A stretch of DNA of 64,000 nucleotides from Bradyrhizobium lupini (GTDB lineage: Bacteria; Pseudomonadota; Alphaproteobacteria; Rhizobiales; Xanthobacteraceae): positions 4,793,001-4,857,000 of the forward strand of contig NZ_CP162553.1 in assembly GCF_040939785.1 (NCBI RefSeq), in the 5' to 3' direction. Positions 26,516 through 38,343 of the stretch are shown here, one piece after another; the first letter of the stretch is position 1, and every line of letters begins with the position of its first letter. A model generated the notes under the pieces. That model was not told where the DNA came from, ran no database searches, and worked only from the letters and a program-made list of their open reading frames with translations. The translations under genes and the position numbers were made by a program.

Positions 26516-26536
26516 ATGGGCCGCGTTGCGGCCCAT
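26516..26536 (+). promoter_or_regulatory. Perfect hairpin in the rplY leader
   Basis: ATGGGCCGC (26516-26524), GTT loop, GCGGCCCAT (26528-26536), then TAACTTTT. The stem is perfect and lies about 30 nt before the rplY start. It may be the ubiK terminator or an autoregulatory leader structure. The weak T-run leaves the choice open. Confidence 0.5.
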
Positions 26537-26566
26537 TAACTTTTGCAAAAACAAGGACTTAACGTT

Positions 26567-27286
26567 ATGGCGACCGTCAAGGAATTGAAGGCGACCGCAC
26601 GTCCGAAGAGCGGCAAGGGGGCCGCCCGGGCTGAGCGTCGCGCCGGGAGAGTGCCCGGAGTGATCTACGGCAACAACCAGCCCCCGCTGACCATCTCGGT
26701 GGACGATCGCGAACTGCGCTCGCGCATCCTCGCCGGCCGGTTCCTGACCACGCTGGTCGACATCGACCTCGAAGGCAACAAGCACCGCGTGATTCCGCGC
26801 GACTACCACCTCGATCCGGTCAAGGACTTCCCGATCCACGTCGACTTCATGCGGCTCGGCGAAGGCGCCACCATCCGCATCAGCGTTCCCTTGCACGTGG
26901 TGAAGGCCGAAGGTTCGCCCGGCGTGAAGCGCGGCGGCGCCGTGAACATCGTTGCGCATGCGATCGAGCTCGAGTGCGGCGTGGAGAACATCCCGCAGTT
27001 CATCGAGGCCGACGTGGGTTCGCTCGAAATCGGCCACTCGCTGCATCTCTCCGACATCAAGCTGCCGGCCGGCGTGAAGGCGCTGACCTCCGAGGACGCG
27101 ACCCTCGTCACCATCGTGCCGCCGTCCGGCTACGCCGAAGAGCTGAAGGCTGCTGCTGCTGCTCCTGCCGCGGGTGCTGCTGCTCCGGCGGCTGGTGCTG
27201 CTCCGGCTGCGGGTGCTGCTGCTCCGGCAGCGGCTGCCAAGGCCCCGGCTGCCAAGGCTCCCGCCGGCGGCGACAAGAAGAAGTAA
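26567..27286 (+). CDS. rplY: Ribosomal protein L25, CTC form
   Basis: This 239-residue L25/CTC-family protein binds 5S rRNA. The N-terminal L25 domain shows ELKATARPKSGKGAARAERR and VPGVIYGNNQPP. The C-terminal TL5-type domain has DYHLDPVKDFPIHVDFMRL and a conserved GVKRGGAVNIVAHAIELEC. The last 50 residues are an Ala/Pro/Gly repeat tail (AAPAAGA units) ending GGDKKK, typical of alphaproteobacteria. Pth follows after 58 nt, a conserved order. Confidence 0.96.
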   Translation: MATVKELKATARPKSGKGAARAERRAGRVPGVIYGNNQPPLTISVDDRELRSRILAGRFLTTLVDIDLEGNKHRVIPRDYHLDPVKDFPIHVDFMRLGEGATIRISVPLHVVKAEGSPGVKRGGAVNIVAHAIELECGVENIPQFIEADVGSLEIGHSLHLSDIKLPAGVKALTSEDATLVTIVPPSGYAEELKAAAAAPAAGAAAPAAGAAPAAGAAAPAAAAKAPAAKAPAGGDKKK

Positions 27287-27344
27287 TCTCTCAAAGCTGG
27301 CGCGCGGTCCCTGATCGCGCGCCGAGCGAGGGGCGCGCCGCGTC

Positions 27345-27950
27345 ATGCGACTGTTTGTTGGGCTCGGCAATCCCGGCCCGAAATTCGCACGTAACCGGCA
27401 CAATGTCGGCTTCATGGCCGTCGACGAGATCGCGCGGCGTCATGGTTTCGCACCCTGGCGCCGCAGGTTTCAGGGCGAGACCTCGGAAGGCACGCTCGGC
27501 ACCGAGCGCGTGATCCTGCTCAAGCCGATGACCTACATGAATGATTCCGGCCGCAGCGTTCAGGAAGCGGCAAGCTTCTTCAAGATCGCGCCGGGCGACG
27601 TCACCGTATTCCATGACGAACTCGAACTGCCGCCGGGCAAGGTGCGGGTGAAGATCGGCGGCGGCATCGCCGGCCACAACGGCCTGCGCTCGATCTCCGC
27701 CCATATCGGCAACGAGTACCGCCGGGTGCGGCTCGGCATCGGTCATCCCGGCGTCAAGGAATTGGTGCACGGCCATGTGCTGTCGGACTTCGCCAAAGCG
27801 GACAACGACTGGGTGGCGACGCTCTGCGACGCGGTGGCCGAGCACGCGGCATTGGTTGCCAAAGGCACGGACGCGACCTTCGCCAACAGGGTGCACCTCG
27901 CCATGCAGGCGAAGGGATTTTTGACCAAGGACGACAACGGCAAGGAATAA
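27345..27950 (+). CDS. pth: Peptidyl-tRNA hydrolase
   Basis: This 201-residue Pth releases peptides from prematurely dropped peptidyl-tRNA. The substrate-binding and catalytic motifs are [20 protein letters not shown] (catalytic His), [28 protein letters not shown] (Asp) and [13 protein letters not shown]. The length is normal. It lies 5 nt upstream of ychF, so the two are co-transcribed, as in many proteobacteria. Confidence 0.97.
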   Translation: MRLFVGLGNPGPKFARNRHNVGFMAVDEIARRHGFAPWRRRFQGETSEGTLGTERVILLKPMTYMNDSGRSVQEAASFFKIAPGDVTVFHDELELPPGKVRVKIGGGIAGHNGLRSISAHIGNEYRRVRLGIGHPGVKELVHGHVLSDFAKADNDWVATLCDAVAEHAALVAKGTDATFANRVHLAMQAKGFLTKDDNGKE

Positions 27951-27955
27951 CGCTC

Positions 27956-29054
27956 GTGGGATTTAAATGCGGGATCGTCGGGTTGCCCAATGTCGGCAAG
28001 TCGACCTTGTTCAACGCGCTGACCGAGACGGCCGCGGCGCAGGCGGCGAACTATCCGTTCTGCACGATCGAGCCGAATGTCGGCGAGGTCGCGGTGCCGG
28101 ATCCGCGGCTCGATAAGCTCGCAGCGATCGCCAAGTCGGGCCAGATCATCCCGACCCGGCTGACCTTCGTTGACATCGCCGGCCTCGTGCGCGGCGCGTC
28201 CAAGGGTGAAGGCCTCGGCAACCAGTTCCTCGCCAACATCCGTGAGGTCGACGCCATCGCGCATGTCGTGCGCTGCTTCGAGGACTCCGACATTACCCAT
28301 GTCGAAGGCAAGATCGCCCCTGCTCGCCGATATCGAGACCATCGAGACCGAGCTGATGCTCGCCGATCTCGACAGCCTCGAGAAGCGCGTCGACAATTTG
28401 TCCAAGAAGGCCAAGGGCAACGACAAGGACGCCAAGGAGCAGCTCGACCTCGTCAATCGCACGCTGGTGCTGCTGCGCGAAGGCAAGCCCGCGCGCCTCG
28501 TCGAGCGCAAGGCGGAGGAGGAGCGCGCCTTCGGGATGCTCGGCCTGCTGTCGTCCAAGCCCGTGCTCTACGTCTGCAACGTCGAGGAAGGCTCGGCCGC
28601 ATCAGGCAATTCGTTCTCGAAGGCGGTGCAGGACCAGGCTGCCAAGGAAGGCGCCATTGCGGTCGTCATCTCGGCAAAAATCGAATCCGAGATCGCCACC
28701 ATTTCGCGCGACGAACGCGCCGACTTCCTGGAGACGCTGGGTCTCGAAGAGGCCGGCCTCGATCGCCTGATCCGCGCCGGCTACACGCTGCTCGACCTCA
28801 TCACCTATTTCACGGTGGGCCCGAAGGAAGCGCGCGCCTGGACCATCTATCGCGGCACCAAGGCGCCGGGCGCGGCCGGCGTGATCCACACCGACTTCGA
28901 GAAGGGTTTTATCCGCGCCGAGACCATCGCGTATGAGGACTACGTCGCGCTGAACGGCGAAGCCGGCGCCCGCGATGCCGGCAAGCTCCGCCTCGAAGGC
29001 AAGGAATACGTCGTCGCCGACGGCGACGTGATGCATTTCAGGTTCAACACGTAA
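27956..29054 (+). pseudogene. ychF: YchF redox-regulated ATPase, frameshifted as read
   Basis: GTG start at 27956. The N-terminal G domain reads [15 protein letters not shown] and [20 protein letters not shown]. After codon 120 the frame breaks (expected [12 protein letters not shown]) near 28316-28322, where one extra base lies in GCCCCTG. The second frame continues as [21 protein letters not shown], the ATP-specificity motif VCNVEEGS and the C-terminal TGS domain to 29054. The combined length of about 365 matches YchF (Obg-like ATPase 1). The break is probably a base-calling error, since both halves are fully conserved. Confidence 0.9.
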
Positions 29055-29083
29055 GACGCTGGAGTTCGTGCCCCGGAAGCGCC

Positions 29084-29380
29084 CTACCGCACCCCGCCGC
29101 CTTGATCCCTGATCGCGCCAAGATGCTCGTTGATGCGGAAGATGATCAGGATCAGCTCGGCGAGAATGCGCGAGAACACGATTCCGACGACGACGCTCGC
29201 GATCGACGACAGCAGCATCAGGAAGCCGCCGAACGGGCTGATCGCCATCATTGCGAGGCCGGAGAAGATGCCGGAGAGGCCGAACAGGCAGATCAGCGCG
29301 ATCACCAGCCAGTAGAAGGTCTTGATGATCGTCGGCGTGATAAAGCGGTCCCATTGAAACAGGTCGCTGAATGAAAACAT
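29084..29380 (-). CDS. DUF4282 membrane protein
   Basis: This 98-residue protein opens MFSFSDLFQWDRFITPTIIK, a DUF4282 hallmark. Two membrane helices follow (FYWLVIALICLFGLSGIFSG and a second around FLMLLSSIASVVVGIVFSRI), then the conserved RILAELILIIFRINEHL. Topology suggests an inner-membrane protein with both termini in the cytoplasm. Function is unknown. It is convergent with ychF. Confidence 0.88.
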   Translation of the reverse strand: MFSFSDLFQWDRFITPTIIKTFYWLVIALICLFGLSGIFSGLAMMAISPFGGFLMLLSSIASVVVGIVFSRILAELILIIFRINEHLGAIRDQGGGVR

Positions 29381-29558
29381 TGCTCTCCCCAGGGCAATTC
29401 AGGTGTTGTCGGGCCTTGCAAATGGATCGTGGCCCCTGCTCGATCCGACTCAAGACCGACGCCGGCGCGCCGAGTGTAGCACGAGCCATGCGGGCCGGCG
29501 GGTTGAGATTGCCGCAAAGTGCGGCCACAATCTGTCGTTCCCTCAAACCTTTCCCAAG

Positions 29559-30011
29559 ATGACCCTGACCTTCGAAGATTTCCCGCCCGGCCGGTTCGGA
29601 ACATTCGGCCCGCGCCATGTCACGCGCGACGAGATCGTGGCCTTTGCCGCCGAGTTCGATCCGCAGCCGATGCACCTCGACGAGGACGCCGCCAGCAAAA
29701 GCATGCTGCGCGGCCTGTCCGGCTCGGGCTGGCATCTCTGTTCGCTGATGATGCGGATGATGGCCGACGGTTTCATCACCCGCGCCGCTTCGCTGGGATC
29801 TCCCGGCGTCGACGAAGTGCGGTGGCTGTCGCCGCTCAGACCCGGCGACGATCTCATGCTCGAAGTCGACGTCGTGGAGGCCCGCACCTCGAAGAGCCGC
29901 CCGGAGCTCGGCATCGTCAAATTCAAATGCACCGTGCGCAACGCCGGGGGTGATGCGCTGTGCGAGATGACGTCGCCGATCCTGATCAAGCGGCGCGAAG
30001 GGGCGGTCTGA
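29559..30011 (+). CDS. MaoC-family hydratase, first of a coupled pair
   Basis: This 150-residue hot-dog fold protein starts MTLTFEDFPPGRFGTFGPRH. The hydratase motif is FAAEFDPQPMHLDEDAASKS, supplying the Asp/His pair of (R)-specific enoyl-CoA hydratases, followed by GLSGSGWHLCSLMMRM. The stop TGA overlaps the next ATG by one base (TGATG), so the second MaoC protein is probably made with it. Substrate is unknown. Confidence 0.9.
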   Translation: MTLTFEDFPPGRFGTFGPRHVTRDEIVAFAAEFDPQPMHLDEDAASKSMLRGLSGSGWHLCSLMMRMMADGFITRAASLGSPGVDEVRWLSPLRPGDDLMLEVDVVEARTSKSRPELGIVKFKCTVRNAGGDALCEMTSPILIKRREGAV

Positions 30012-30493
30012 TGCCGTTTTTCGAGGAGATCGAGATTGGGCATCGCCGTGAGATCGGCGCCTATACGTTCACGGCCGAGTCGATCAAGACATTCGCCGCA
30101 AAGTTCGATCCGCAGCGTTTTCACCTCGACGAGGAGGAGGGCAAGAACTCCTTGTTTGGCGGGCTCGCGGCCTCGGGCTGGCACGTCGGGTCGGCCTGCA
30201 TGAGCCTGCTTGTCGCCGACGGCCAGCGCCTGGCGCGGGAAGCCGCTTCGCGCGGCGAGGAGGTCGCGGTGTGGGGCCCGTCGCCGGGCTTTCGCGACCT
30301 GCGCTGGATCAGGCCGGTGCTCGCCGGCGACATCGTCACCTACGTCAACGTCGTCATCGACAAGCGCAGCTCCGCCTCGCGACCCGGTTGGGGCATCCTG
30401 ACCGCGCGCACCACCGGCACCAACCAGCGCGGCGAGGACGTCTACGCCATCACCGCAACCGCCTTCGTGCCGATGCGTGTGAACGGCGGTTAG
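30011..30493 (+). CDS. MaoC-family hydratase, second of a coupled pair
   Basis: This 160-residue hot-dog protein starts MPFFEEIEIGHRREIGAYTF. The motif FAAKFDPQRFHLDEEEGKNS and GGLAASGWHVGSACMSLLV match the first gene closely. The Asp/His catalytic positions are kept. A one-base overlap with the preceding gene indicates coupled translation and a possible heterodimer, though two homodimers are equally possible. No acyl-CoA synthetase or dehydrogenase is adjacent. Confidence 0.9.
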   Translation: MPFFEEIEIGHRREIGAYTFTAESIKTFAAKFDPQRFHLDEEEGKNSLFGGLAASGWHVGSACMSLLVADGQRLAREAASRGEEVAVWGPSPGFRDLRWIRPVLAGDIVTYVNVVIDKRSSASRPGWGILTARTTGTNQRGEDVYAITATAFVPMRVNGG

Positions 30494-30691
30494 ATTCGTT
30501 CCAGGATGAACGGCGAAAACAGCGCGCGAGTGTTGCCCCCGCGCTATGGACGCGATTCCGGGTGGCTGCCATAAGCCTGCGCAACATGGTTTTCCCGCGA
30601 AGCAATGCGCGGAACCATCGAGTTGCTAACCAATTATGAACCTGTCGCTGTCTATTTGAACGAACTGGGCAGAGTACAGGGGACGAGGACC

Positions 30692-30838
30692 ATGGCAGAC
30701 CGCGGCGCACTCAAGCTGGTCGGATTCATCTTTGCTACCGCGACGCTGGCCGTGATGCTGGTGGCCGGCATGGTGGTGAAGGGCTATGCCGACGGCGCCT
30801 ACACCCTGGAAGCTTCGACCGTGGAAGCCGCCCGGTAA
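30692..30838 (+). CDS. Small single-span membrane protein
   Basis: This 48-residue protein begins MADRGALKLVGFIFATATLA, with one membrane helix (about residues 9-31) and a short tail rich in Ala and Glu. The ATG at 30692 has GGGGACGAGG upstream. It is convergent with another tiny membrane protein at 30867. Function is unknown; similar short proteins are frequent in Bradyrhizobium. Confidence 0.6.
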   Translation: MADRGALKLVGFIFATATLAVMLVAGMVVKGYADGAYTLEASTVEAAR

Positions 30839-30866
30839 GATTTCGTTAACTCCGCGGCCTCCGCCC

Positions 30867-31004
30867 TCAGCGGCTATAGACGAACGCCAATGTCGCGATC
30901 GCAACCGCCAGCAAACCGACAAAACGCAGCATGATCGTGCCGAACTGGTTCGGCGCGGGCCGCAGCGGTATCGGGTCGGTGGTGTCGGGCCGAATGCTTT
31001 CCAT
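30867..31004 (-). CDS. Small single-span membrane protein (45 residues)
   Basis: A 45-codon frame reads MESIRPDTTDPIPLRPAPNQ, then a hydrophobic helix MLRFVGLLAVAIATLAFVYS and a final Arg. A proline-rich cytoplasmic head and single C-terminal helix suggest a tail-anchored peptide. No perfect Shine-Dalgarno is seen apart from a GGGGA about 10 nt upstream. Function is unknown. Confidence 0.6.
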   Translation of the reverse strand: MESIRPDTTDPIPLRPAPNQFGTIMLRFVGLLAVAIATLAFVYSR

Positions 31005-31230
31005 GAAAAGTCCCCAGGCCCGGCCGCGATGGCAAGAGCGCTTGGCGTTAGTCGCCGGATCGATGCGGGAAGTTCAAACCCCTCCGCTGTTATGCCCCGC
31101 CAAAGCGGGGCATCCGGTACGCCGCGCGTCACAGTTCTAGCCTCGCTGCCTCTGGAATACTGGATCACCCGCTTTCGCGTGATGACACTTTTCGTGGGGC
31201 GCGTGCGCACCGTCACACACCCCACGAATC

Positions 31231-31262
31231 AAAACCGCCGCGCCCCTTTCGGAACGCGGCGG
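31231..31262 (-). terminator. Rho-independent terminator of the coiled-coil gene
   Basis: On the minus strand, an 8-bp stem CCGCCGCG/CGCGGCGG (31235-31242 with 31255-31262) is followed by TTTT. It lies 23 nt past the stop of the gene at 31285. Confidence 0.7.
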
Positions 31263-31284
31263 CTGGTGATGCGGGATGCAGCGA

Positions 31285-31707
31285 TCAACTGTTGCGCAGG
31301 CCGTCGGCGGCGCGCTTCCACTGCGAGACGTTGTCGGCGATCATGCGGGTCGACTTCATCGCGGCCTGGCTGAGCTGGGCGTAGCCGGAGATCTCGCGCT
31401 GGACGCGCTGGCCTTCGGCGTGGAGCAGGTCGCGCAGGCTCTCGAGCTCGGAGATCAAATTCTCGATCTCGGCGAGGGAGGTGCCGGCGACGCGCTGGAT
31501 CAGCGAGTTGACGTTGGTGACGGTGGCCTCCGCGCTCGGATCGAGCGGCGGCGCGTCCGCGGCGGTCGCTGCCGGACGGCGCAGATAGGCGATGTCGTTG
31601 CGGACGAAGTCACGGATGCCGGCTTCGACTTCCGTCACTGCGGCAAGGTTGGTGTCGATGGTCTCGGTCTCGGTGGCTTCGGTCTTTTCCGGACGCATGG
31701 CGTTCAT
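31285..31707 (-). CDS. Hypothetical acidic, helical protein
   Basis: This 140-residue soluble protein starts MNAMRPEKTEATETETIDTN. A long helical part with heptad-like leucines (SLAEIENLISELESLRDLLH) is followed by QVQREISGYAQL-like sequence and a C-terminal KSTRMIADNVSQWKRAADGL. It looks like a phasin-like or coiled-coil protein, but no diagnostic motif is present. The ATG at 31707 has AGGGGA upstream. An upstream in-frame ATG (31827) adds an improbable basic stretch. A terminator follows. Confidence 0.72.
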   Translation of the reverse strand: MNAMRPEKTEATETETIDTNLAAVTEVEAGIRDFVRNDIAYLRRPAATAADAPPLDPSAEATVTNVNSLIQRVAGTSLAEIENLISELESLRDLLHAEGQRVQREISGYAQLSQAAMKSTRMIADNVSQWKRAADGLRNS

Positions 31708-31947
31708 CGTTATTCCCCTGTTCGCGTTGAGCGCAGCGCGAGTGTCCCCCGCACGACGACGTCGGTCTGGGACTAGGGCGCCGGATTTTGGCCGCAACTT
31801 GGCCGAGGTGCGGCAAGGGCGGTCCATTCGGGGGCTTTGCCGTGGCGTATGGTTACCGGAGTCTGAACGCGGCCGCCGCGCCGAAGTGAATGCGCGGCCG
31901 GTCGGTGCTCGACTCCCTCGCCCCGCAGGGGGGAGAGGCGAAAACAG

Positions 31948-32865
31948 CTACCAGCTCTTCTTGAAACCCGCCGTCAGGCTCTTGTTGATCGCCCCTTGCG
32001 AGGTTTCGCCGACGGAACCGGAGACGGTGACGTTGTCGAACAGCTTCTGTTCCGCGCCGACCTTGCGCAGCCATTTGTCTTCCGTGGTCGACAGCGACTG
32101 GCCCGCGGTGATGCTGGTGCCGGTATCGGTGAGAGTGACCTTGGCCGACTGCTCGGTCTCGTAATTGCGCGTGACGTGACCGCCGACGCCGGGGAGCGCC
32201 GTGGTGCCCTGCTGGTTGACGCTGTAGCCGTTCTGCAGCGTCAGCGACGTGTCGCCCGACAGCGGCACCGACTTGATCAGCGAGGCCCCGAGCTTGCTCT
32301 GCTCCGCGCCGGGATCGACGCGAGCCTCCACCGCGGTCTTGTCCCAGATCGCGCCGGCGCCCGGCGCGGTCGCGGCCGCCCAGGCGCTGCCGGACGATTG
32401 AGGCACGCTGCCGCCATTGCTGGCCTTCTGTGCCAGCAGCTCGGACATCGTCCGCGGCTCGCTCGTCACCGTCATGTCGGCGCCGATGCGGGCGTCCCAG
32501 AATGAGGATACCGACTGCTTCACCGTCACCGCCGAGGAGCCGTTGGCGTTGGCGTTCGTCGCCCAGTTCAGCCCGTCCTTGGCGGCGGCCTGCGCGCGCT
32601 TCTTGGCGGCGATGATGTCGTTGAGCGTGCCGGCGTCGATCGCGAGCTGGCCCCAGTCGAGCTTGTCAACGTCGATGCCGCTCAGCACGTCGGGGTCGTT
32701 GACGTCGGGGGCCTCCGCCGCTTCGGCGTCGTCGTCGGGCGCTGCGGCCGGGCCGGGGGAGAAGGGCGGAATGATCTGAGCCGAAACCGTCAGCACCGAT
32801 CCCAAGATCAAAGCGGCCGCCAGCATCGGCAGCCTGGTCCAGCCAAACCCTGTCGCGAATTCCAT
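31948..32865 (-). CDS. Hypothetical exported protein, low-complexity N-terminus
   Basis: This is a 305-residue protein with a signal peptide (residues 1-30, ending VSAQ). A Pro/Ala/Asp-rich stretch follows (PPFSPGPAAAPDDDAEAAEA), then a segment with LNDIIAAKKRAQAAAKDGLN. The C-terminal half is Thr/Ser/Gly-rich with repeated alternating strands (VTLTDTGTSITAGQSLSTTE, LFDNVTVSGSVGETSQG) ending KKSW, an aromatic C-terminus. This suggests a small outer-membrane or surface beta structure. I do not recognise the family. Confidence 0.68.
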   Translation of the reverse strand: MEFATGFGWTRLPMLAAALILGSVLTVSAQIIPPFSPGPAAAPDDDAEAAEAPDVNDPDVLSGIDVDKLDWGQLAIDAGTLNDIIAAKKRAQAAAKDGLNWATNANANGSSAVTVKQSVSSFWDARIGADMTVTSEPRTMSELLAQKASNGGSVPQSSGSAWAAATAPGAGAIWDKTAVEARVDPGAEQSKLGASLIKSVPLSGDTSLTLQNGYSVNQQGTTALPGVGGHVTRNYETEQSAKVTLTDTGTSITAGQSLSTTEDKWLRKVGAEQKLFDNVTVSGSVGETSQGAINKSLTAGFKKSW

Positions 32866-33077
32866 CGTCCTGCCCGTCAGCCCAGTTCCCGCCGAGGATG
32901 CGGAACCATCATTGCGAAATTGTGGCGGTTCCATCAGACGCGAACCAACGGGCCGCGCGAAAGGCGCGCGCCCGATGACGAGCTTCTCCACGATTGCATC
33001 GGCGGGGCTGGAGGCCAGGACGCGTCGTGGGGTGCTCAGCCATCGGTCCCGAAGTGCGGGGCCCGTTGGTGTTCCGT

Positions 33078-33518
33078 TCAGCCGACGCTGGTCATCTTCG
33101 GCAGATGAATGGCGCGGCCAAGTGCCTGCTCGACCAGATCAAACGTGTCGATCAGCACGCGCATGCTGGTGAGCTTGCCCGCCCTGAACTGGGCAAACTG
33201 CGCCACCCGCAAGCTGATCGGCTTGCTGGAATCCAGTGCGGTCAGCGAATAGCGCAGCATCGAGGCGGCGGAATCGACACCGAGCATGATGCTCTCGCGG
33301 TCGAAGCGGCGGACCTGGAAATTGTCGGCGAATTGGCGGATGACGTCGAGCACGGCGTCCTTGCCCTGGCGCGCGCCGAGGAACGGAAACATGTCGATCG
33401 GCCCATAGAGCGCCCACTCGACGTCCTCGTCGATCAGGGCCTCGATGTCCTCGAAATGCCGGTCGTTGATCGCGCGGTGCAACGCACGCGAGAAACGCCA
33501 GAGGCTGTGCTCTGTCAT
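33078..33518 (-). CDS. NTF2-like / SnoaL-like protein
   Basis: This 146-residue protein has the NTF2 fold: HRAINDRHFEDIEALIDEDV at the N-terminus, MFPFLGARQGKDAVLDVIRQ in the middle and a final VLIDTFDLVEQALG. The family includes ketosteroid isomerase, polyketide cyclases and many of unknown role. It resembles the neighbouring gene at 33737 in order of motifs, which suggests a duplication. The start has AGGAC-type sequence upstream. Confidence 0.85.
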   Translation of the reverse strand: MTEHSLWRFSRALHRAINDRHFEDIEALIDEDVEWALYGPIDMFPFLGARQGKDAVLDVIRQFADNFQVRRFDRESIMLGVDSAASMLRYSLTALDSSKPISLRVAQFAQFRAGKLTSMRVLIDTFDLVEQALGRAIHLPKMTSVG

Positions 33519-33736
33519 CTTGGGCAGTCCTGAAGCTGGCTTGCGAAAAAGCGAAAAAACAACCCCAAGCGCACAGGAAAGATGCCGCGGGGTCGCTCAA
33601 CTCATTTGTATACGAACAAAATACGTCAATTCGGCCAAAACGCAATTCACGTTTTCGCAATGCACAATTGATTCCGGCGTGTGAGATTTACAATAGAACC
33701 CCGTATTTTCCCGGTCCGGGCCGGTTTGGGAGAGAG

Positions 33737-34189
33737 CTAGCCCCCGTCCACCCGCTCGCCCACGATCAGGGGGCCGATCTCACGTTCCAGCACCTGCTGC
33801 ACCAGGTCGTAGGAATCGATGATCTCGCGGATCTGCGCCACCTTGCCGCGGCGAAAAGTGTAGAAGACGGCCATGTCGACCTGAATGATGCGGTCGTTGC
33901 TGCGCTTCCTGAAGAACACGCGCAGATAGGCCGCGACCGTGTCCCCCTCGGCGACGATCTGCGGCACCTCGTAGCGGATCTCGGCGTATCGCTCCTGCAC
34001 GGTGCGCCAGAATTCGCCGAGCTCCTGCTTGCCGTGGCAGGGGCCCATGTGCGGCAGCACATCGATCGGCGCGTGGGTGAGGAAGTCGACGTCGTCGGTG
34101 CAGCACGACAGCGCGGCAGCGAGATCGCTGCGCGAGATGGCGTCGAGCAGATGCAGCACGCGCTGGCGATTGAGCTTCTCGACCGTCAT
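33737..34189 (-). CDS. NTF2-like / SnoaL-like protein
   Basis: This 150-residue protein starts MTVEKLNRQRVLHLLDAISR. Family features are SDLAAALSCCTDDVDFLTHA, GPCHGKQELGEFWRTVQERY and the end VAQIREIIDSYDLVQQVLE. Motif order matches the gene at 33078 (GARQGKDAV versus GPCHGKQEL, DTFDLVEQAL versus DSYDLVQQVL). An adjacent pair of cysteines sits in SCCTDD. Function is unknown. Confidence 0.85.
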   Translation of the reverse strand: MTVEKLNRQRVLHLLDAISRSDLAAALSCCTDDVDFLTHAPIDVLPHMGPCHGKQELGEFWRTVQERYAEIRYEVPQIVAEGDTVAAYLRVFFRKRSNDRIIQVDMAVFYTFRRGKVAQIREIIDSYDLVQQVLEREIGPLIVGERVDGG

Positions 34190-34455
34190 TCCGCCCGCCC
34201 TCATCGGCCGTGTGGAGTTCGCGCAAGGCTAACGCGCTGCCTCGGACACCGGCAATCCGCAAACCACAGGGGATATTGCTGACGTATGACGCGCCAGCGT
34301 AATGCCAGGTTTTTATGGTTGAGCGAGCGCGAGCCTTCACGAATTCGTGCAGGCGTTCGGCTGCATGGTCTAGCGAAGCATCGCGTGCGCGCGCGGGAAC
34401 CGGGACGGGCCCGTGCCTGTTGAGAGTGCGACACCGCATCCGGAGACATCGATCC

Positions 34456-34695
34456 ATGAAATCCCTCGCCGCCATCGCCGTACTTCTCATCTGTGGCGCG
34501 ACGTCCGCCGCCAACGCCAAGGGCTGCATCAAGGGCGCCGTCGTCGGCGGCGTCGCCGGCCACTATGCCGGCCATCACGGCGTCCTCGGCGCCGCCGCCG
34601 GCTGCCTCTACGGCCGCCACCATGCCAAGGAACAGCAAGAGCAGGAGAGACAGCGGCAACAGCAGAGCCAGGTGAACGGGCAGGGCAAGCTGTAA
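34456..34695 (+). CDS. Small exported glycine-zipper-like protein
   Basis: This 79-residue protein has a signal peptide (MKSLAAIAVLLICGATSAAN, cleaved near NAK). A Gly/His-rich hydrophobic segment follows (VVGGVAGHYAGHHGVLGAAA) and a Gln/Glu-rich tail. Two cysteines (KGCIKG and AAGCLYG) flank the zipper. It is probably periplasmic or outer membrane. The ATG lies in ATCGATCCATG without a strong Shine-Dalgarno. Function is unknown. Confidence 0.7.
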   Translation: MKSLAAIAVLLICGATSAANAKGCIKGAVVGGVAGHYAGHHGVLGAAAGCLYGRHHAKEQQEQERQRQQQSQVNGQGKL

Positions 34696-34815
34696 CCCCT
34701 GGTCATGCGGGGCGCGCGCGCCTTGTTCCCGCAGAGGAAATGGGCGTGACGCATCTCACATCAGGTCACCCTGATGACGGCTAGATTCATCTGCATGTCC
34801 TCAGGGAGACGTGCC

Positions 34816-35200
34816 ATGGCCGCCGTCGCCAGAGTCAGAAAGTCCAGCATGCACAACGCGCTCGAAGGCCTCGCACTGACCGCGACGCTGCAGAGCTTCC
34901 CGACCTTCGCCGCCGCCGCCTTCCTGCTCAAGCTGGTCGGCATCACGACCTGGTCGGCGATCCCGGCGTCGCCATCTTCGTCGTCATCGTCTCGCTCGCC
35001 CATGCGCTGCTTGCAGTGAGCTTCGGGCCGAGCTTCCCGCATTTGTTCAAGACCGTCTACGAACCGAAGTCTTCGAGGCCCATCTGTCGCTCGCCGACAA
35101 GATCACGGCATGGCGCACCCAGGCGGTCGCCTCGCTGCAACTGATGACAACCGTGCTGCTGCTGTCGGTGATGGCGGTGGTGACGGCGAGCCTGGGGTGA
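34816..35200 (+). pseudogene. Small membrane protein broken by two frameshifts
   Basis: ATG 34816 has GGGAG 7 nt upstream. The first frame reads MAAVARVRKSSMHNALEGLA and FPTFAAAAFLLKLVGITTW, then breaks near 34954-34960. The second frame continues DPGVAIFVVIVSLAHALLAV and SFGPSFPHLFKTVYEP, and breaks near 35060-35069. The third ends VFEAHLSLADKITAWRTQAV and LLLSVMAVVTASLG. Each break is one missing base. Joined, this is a protein of about 128 residues with three hydrophobic segments. It may be a pseudogene or a victim of base-calling errors. Family not recognised. Confidence 0.6.
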
Positions 35201-35269
35201 GTTCGCGTTCTCATGATTCTCCGACGCCGCCATGAACAACCATGGGCGGCGCCGGCGCTCCGCGCCCCC

Positions 35270-38242
<2,973 letters not shown>

Positions 38243-38343
38243 GCTCCGAATATGGGGCGAGTCCGCCTCGCAATAAAGAGCGAATGCCCGGCAATGCTCA
38301 GACTGCTGACAGCAGGTTGGCAGCAGGCCTTGGGATCTTGCGA

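Noticed and set aside
28170..29054. Treating the second ychF frame as a separate gene
   Set aside because: Its N-terminal 50 codons are antiframe noise; conserved YchF sequence starts only after the break, which is best explained by one extra base.
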